In this document: in pieces, positions 61,127-64,000 of the stretch
How positions within the stretch are numbered: the stretch's first letter is position 1
Layout of the letters: each line of letters begins with the position of its first letter
Source of the DNA: HLUCCA09 sp965277275
GTDB taxonomy: Bacteria > Pseudomonadota > Alphaproteobacteria > Rhodobacterales > Rhodobacteraceae
Assembly: GCA_965277275.1 (NCBI GenBank)
Contig: CBDICG010000002.1
Location: 62,001 to 126,000 of the forward strand
Length of the DNA: 64,000 nucleotides
Reading direction: 5' to 3'
Position numbers and translations under genes: made by a program
Notes under the pieces: generated by a model
Told to the model about the DNA's origin: nothing
Databases searched by the model: none
The model's input: the letters and a program-made list of their open reading frames with translations, nothing else

Positions 61127-61176
61127 GCCCGGGTGGGTGGGCCGATGTGCGCAGCGCGAGGTCTGCCCACCCGGGC
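61127..61176. repeat. Intergenic inverted repeat, family 2, copy B
   Basis: An 11-bp perfect stem (GCCCGGGTGGG / CCCACCCGGGC) encloses a 28-base loop containing GTGCGCAGCGCGAGGTCTG. The loop and inner arm match copy A at 57362. It lies between olsB and uup, 11 bases after the olsB stop, and could serve as the olsB terminator. Confidence 0.75.
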
Positions 61177-61187
61177 CGTCGCGCGCC

Positions 61188-61931
61188 CTAGCCTGCCACC
61201 AGCCGCAGGGCCCGCGCCCGTGCCGCCGGAATGGAAGACACCTCAAGGGCCGTGAAGACGTGCAGCGTCCCGAGATCGCGATCGCGGACGGCGTGATCCG
61301 ACACCCAGCCGCCCATGGCGAGATACGTGCGCAAGAGCGGTGGCAAGGCAGCGGCCCCGGGACGCCGCTCACCGCCCACGCTTCCAGCCGTCAAAGGCAC
61401 GATCTCGGGGGACTTCACACGCGGGCACCAAACCTTCGGCGCCAGATAGCGGCGCGCCAGATGGGCGAATGCCTGCCGGTGCGCCGCCGCATCCGCTCCG
61501 GCAAACGAGGAACAGCCAAAAAGCATCCCGACCCGATGGGCATCCACATATCGCGTCAACGCCCCCCAAGCGACGCGCAGAATGTCTGCGTCCGCCTGCC
61601 CCGTGCGCACACAAAAGCGGCCGAGTTCAAGCATCGCCGCAGGATAGGCCCGCAAGGCCCCGAGATCATAGAACTGCGCGGCGTAGCTGCGATCGATCTC
61701 GCGCCCCGTTTCGAAAAGCATCAGACGAAACGCACATGCAACCTCGCCCGTCCGGCGATCCTCGATGATGACGTGCTCGCACCGGTCATCGTGCCCGTCC
61801 CTGTCATCCGCGCCGCCGCGAAAGCAACGCGCGCGCAAGGCGAGCGCCGCTGCCAGATCTTGCTCTGTCGCGCAGAGCCGCGCGGCATAGGGGCCTTTGC
61901 TCAGCGCGGTCGCGTCACGGCCGTCTTCCAT
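61188..61931 (-). CDS. olsB: OlsB-type ornithine N-acyltransferase (GNAT family)
   Basis: 247 aa. Transfers a 3-hydroxyacyl chain from acyl carrier protein to ornithine, the first step to ornithine lipids, which are phosphorus-free membrane lipids. Family blocks are LAAALALRARCFRG, FRLMLFETGREIDRSYAAQFYDL, MLELGRFCVRTGQADADILRVAWGALTRYVD and GMLFGCSSFAG. The partner acyltransferase gene olsA, often adjacent, is not beside it: uup follows instead. Ornithine lipids rise under phosphate limitation in several alphaproteobacteria, which fits the other phosphorus genes here. Confidence 0.85.
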   Translation of the reverse strand: MEDGRDATALSKGPYAARLCATEQDLAAALALRARCFRGGADDRDGHDDRCEHVIIEDRRTGEVACAFRLMLFETGREIDRSYAAQFYDLGALRAYPAAMLELGRFCVRTGQADADILRVAWGALTRYVDAHRVGMLFGCSSFAGADAAAHRQAFAHLARRYLAPKVWCPRVKSPEIVPLTAGSVGGERRPGAAALPPLLRTYLAMGGWVSDHAVRDRDLGTLHVFTALEVSSIPAARARALRLVAG

Positions 61932-62061
61932 GGGAGACCCCCTCCGTCCTCGACAAGACCTTGGATGCGCGCGCTGCGATCATATCTTACGCTATGCCCG
62001 GGTGCAGACCCTGTCGCAAGACGCTGCACCCGAACCACCCGCCAAATGAGGAGGGCGACCC

Positions 62062-62517
62062 TTGCGCACGACCGACACCAATGTCCCCAATGTCGATACT
62101 CCGGAGAGCGATAGCACGTCCACACCGGCAAAGATCACCAAGACAGACGAAGAATGGCGGGCCCAGCTGGGCGACCTTGGATACAAGGTCATGCGCCGGC
62201 ATGGCACCGAGCGCGCCGGAACCCACGATGACTTTCCCAAGGCACCGGGGACGTTTCTTTGCGCCGGCTGCGACGCGCCGCTCTTTGCCCAGGCCACCAA
62301 GTTCGAAAGCGGAACGGGTTGGCCGAGCTTCTATGCACCGCAAGAGAACGCGCCGGTCGGCGAGAGCACGGACAATTCGTGGTTCATGCGCCGCACCGAG
62401 GTCCATTGCGAGCAATGCGATGGGCATCTCGGGCATGTCTTTCCGGACGGCCCGGCCCCGACCGGACTGCGCTACTGCATCAATGGCGTTGCGCTGAAAT
62501 TCGAGCCCGACACGTAA
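62062..62517 (+). CDS. msrB: Peptide-methionine (R)-S-oxide reductase MsrB
   Basis: 151 aa from a TTG start behind GAGGAGGG; no alternative ATG is suitable. Reduces methionine-R-sulfoxide in oxidised proteins. The zinc cysteines are present (CAGCDAPLF and CEQCDGHLGHVF), with SGTGWPSFYAP and the catalytic Cys in LRYCINGVALKF. The N-terminal ~25 residues are Thr/Asp-rich and unconserved. It is a single gene divergent from olsB. Confidence 0.95.
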   Translation: MRTTDTNVPNVDTPESDSTSTPAKITKTDEEWRAQLGDLGYKVMRRHGTERAGTHDDFPKAPGTFLCAGCDAPLFAQATKFESGTGWPSFYAPQENAPVGESTDNSWFMRRTEVHCEQCDGHLGHVFPDGPAPTGLRYCINGVALKFEPDT

Positions 62518-62692
62518 GTCGGCTCTCACTAAGGCAAGCGGGGGAGCACCATGAGCCTCCCTCGCACCGCCAATGGCAGGTTGCCGCGTACCCCGACGCG
62601 CGGGGCACGCGGCAATCTTGCCAAGTCTCGGGACGGGAGCGGCAGACACCTGATCGGACCGCAAGTGGGCGTCACGCCCCCCCCGCTTCGCG

Positions 62693-63214
62693 TCAGGGCG
62701 TGCCCCCGCCAAGCGCACTCGGGGCGATCCGGCCGACATTGCCCATCAGCTGGCGCAGGAAGCCGACCCCCTGGACATTGGTATCCGTAGTCCGCCGCGA
62801 CAGCGCGACGACGTTGCCGTCTTCCAGCCCGAAGCGCTCGATATTGGTGATGACACCGGAGTTGTCGAACGAGATCGACACAATCTCGCGAGACAGCACC
62901 TCCGGCTCGCGCCACCCGTACTGGCTGATCGACTGCCGCACATAGAAGTAGCCGGTATCGTCCAACACGCCTGACGCGGACGGCGTTCCAACCGTTTCTT
63001 CAACCGACACGCGCGTGTCGACGCCGACGACCAGTTCCGAAAGCTCCGCGTCGGTTGGCACGTAGCCATGGTTGCGGATCTGCGGATCGCACGCCGCAAG
63101 TGCCGTGACACTCGCCAGCCCGAACGCAACGCGCCACAGCAATGCCCAGCTACGCCCATTGGCGCACGCATCGCACCTTGCGGCGCCTGTTGCTCTGTTC
63201 CGGCCCCGGCCCAT
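62693..63214 (-). CDS. bamE: BamE-like outer membrane assembly lipoprotein
   Basis: 173 aa. A lipoprotein signal with lipobox TALAAC (Cys near residue 42) precedes a SmpA/OmlA domain: IRNHGYVPTDAELSELVVGVDTRVSVEETVGTPSASG and YFYVRQSISQYGWREPEVLSREIVSISFD. BamE supports the BAM complex that inserts outer-membrane proteins. The region before the hydrophobic core is unusually long from the ATG at 63214; an internal start is possible. It diverges from a DUF177 gene, an order known in Rhodobacterales. Confidence 0.87.
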   Translation of the reverse strand: MGRGRNRATGAARCDACANGRSWALLWRVAFGLASVTALAACDPQIRNHGYVPTDAELSELVVGVDTRVSVEETVGTPSASGVLDDTGYFYVRQSISQYGWREPEVLSREIVSISFDNSGVITNIERFGLEDGNVVALSRRTTDTNVQGVGFLRQLMGNVGRIAPSALGGGTP

Positions 63215-63461
63215 CCCGCTCCGCCTCGTCGTTTCTGACCACGCGCCAGTGCCGCATTCCGCGCGGTTCCGGCTCAGGGTCGGGGACGCGCGCAGGATCG
63301 GGGCTTGACCGGGAAGCCAAACCCCGGCACGCAGTTTGCGTCGCCGGTTATACCAGCGGCGGTGCCTGCCGCAAGCGACCCCGATACCCTGCGCGGACAG
63401 CACCTGCCCAGTTGCCACATAATCGGGCCGCGACAAGCCCCTGCGCCAGAGATTTCGTGCC

Positions 63462-64000
63462 ATGACCAGCCAGACTTCTACCCGACTTCGGCTTGCCCGC
63501 CTGCGCAAGGACGAGCCCACCGAATTTCACTACGTACCCACACCCGAAACTGCACAGCGCCTGAAGGATCGGCTCGGCCTGTCGGGGCTGCGCAAGATGA
63601 GGCTGGCCGGCTCGATCGCGCCGGACGGGCGCAACAATTGGCGGCTGACCGCCCGGCTCGGCGCGACCGTTGTGCAGCCTTGCTCGGTCACGCTGGAGCC
63701 TGTCACGACACGCATCGAAGAACCCGTCGAACGCCTCTACATCAGGGACCTTCCCGCTCCGAACGACGCGGAAACGGAGATGCCGGAAGACGACACCCAG
63801 GAGCCGCTGCCCGAGACCATCGACCTTGCGATGCTGGCCGAGGAGGCCTTGGCGCTGGCCGTGCCCGCGTTCCCGAGGGCAGACAAGACAGACCAAGCCG
63901 CGCCCTTTGAAGCGCAAGCCATTCCACCCGGCGCCACACCGATCGAAGACGACGCCACGGAATCACCCTTTGCCGCGCTCGAGGCCCTGAAACGCGAGCT
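63462..64000 (+). CDS. DUF177 (YceD-like) protein, cut by the window edge
   Basis: At least 179 aa, open to the last base. The frame starts ATG at 63462 (MTSQTSTRLRLARL) and continues without a stop. LSGLRKMRLAGSIAPDGRNNWRLTARLGATVVQPCSVTLEPVTT and the late ESPFAALEALKRE are DUF177 blocks. The bacterial YceD and its plant relatives act in 23S rRNA accumulation. rpmF and plsX usually follow this gene, so they are expected just beyond the right edge. It is divergent from bamE. Confidence 0.9.
   Translation, partial: MTSQTSTRLRLARLRKDEPTEFHYVPTPETAQRLKDRLGLSGLRKMRLAGSIAPDGRNNWRLTARLGATVVQPCSVTLEPVTTRIEEPVERLYIRDLPAPNDAETEMPEDDTQEPLPETIDLAMLAEEALALAVPAFPRADKTDQAAPFEAQAIPPGATPIEDDATESPFAALEALKRE

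Noticed and set aside
1..64000. CRISPR arrays, insertion sequences, prophage genes or rRNA
   Set aside because: No regularly spaced direct repeats with spacers, transposase, integrase or phage structural genes, and no rRNA-like sequence were seen.

Overview
The window is about 64 kb of GC-rich chromosomal DNA from an alphaproteobacterium, almost certainly a Rhodobacterales (Rhodobacteraceae) member. The evidence is the gene content: a RimB-like protease fused to RimK, CarD, a RibB fused to a cysteine-less GTP cyclohydrolase II-like domain, DUF3422, HemP followed by DUF1289, a Ppx/GppA-RlmE pair, and a folate/corrinoid set with a RACo-type reactivase. Genes are tightly packed on both strands, with short Shine-Dalgarno sites and several TTG or GTG starts. 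I see no phage, insertion sequence, CRISPR array or rRNA. The window is a core-like chromosome segment with accessory inserts. Two tRNA genes are present (Val-CAC and Gly-CCC), both with encoded CCA.

Layout. 0-8 kb carries phosphorus-related transport: a PhnD binding protein diverging from a Na/Pi cotransporter, then a three-gene ABC importer that looks like the AfuABC sugar-phosphate system rather than a ferric-iron system. 8-15.5 kb has tRNA-Val, lon with a candidate heat-shock promoter, tgt, the RimB-RimK fusion, a SufT-like protein and an acetyltransferase. 15.5-29 kb has moaA, a lipoprotein, a secreted metzincin-like protein with an altered zinc motif, glmU-glmS, gph, a glycosyltransferase-like protein, an M20 amidohydrolase, a YeeE sulfur transporter, an SDR and a Hint-domain protein.

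29-42 kb has a minus-strand run (Suv3-like helicase, HslR-like protein, 7Fe ferredoxin, carD), then SCP2 and a hydrolase, the riboflavin genes ribB-ribH with nusB, DUF3422, and an iron group (hemP, DUF1289 and a convergent dps with a palindromic operator candidate). 42-49 kb has rlmE-gppA and a folate/cobalamin methyl-transfer operon: a small Virul_fac-type protein, MetF-like reductase, methyl-THF:corrinoid methyltransferase, a second small protein and a RACo reactivase. This could be part of a split B12-dependent methionine synthase or of a corrinoid demethylation pathway.

49-64 kb has tRNA-Gly, cheB-cheD without other che genes, a PhoD-like phosphatase, an AbrB-type membrane protein, ndk, two ABC-F ATPases, MarC, a retropepsin-like protein, OlsB (ornithine-lipid synthesis), MsrB, a BamE-like lipoprotein and the start of a DUF177 gene. 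Several loci point to phosphorus economy (PhnD, Na/Pi, the AfuABC-like importer, the PhoD-like phosphatase, OlsB), although they are not contiguous. Two families of short intergenic repeats and a four-copy 17-bp tandem repeat lie between genes.
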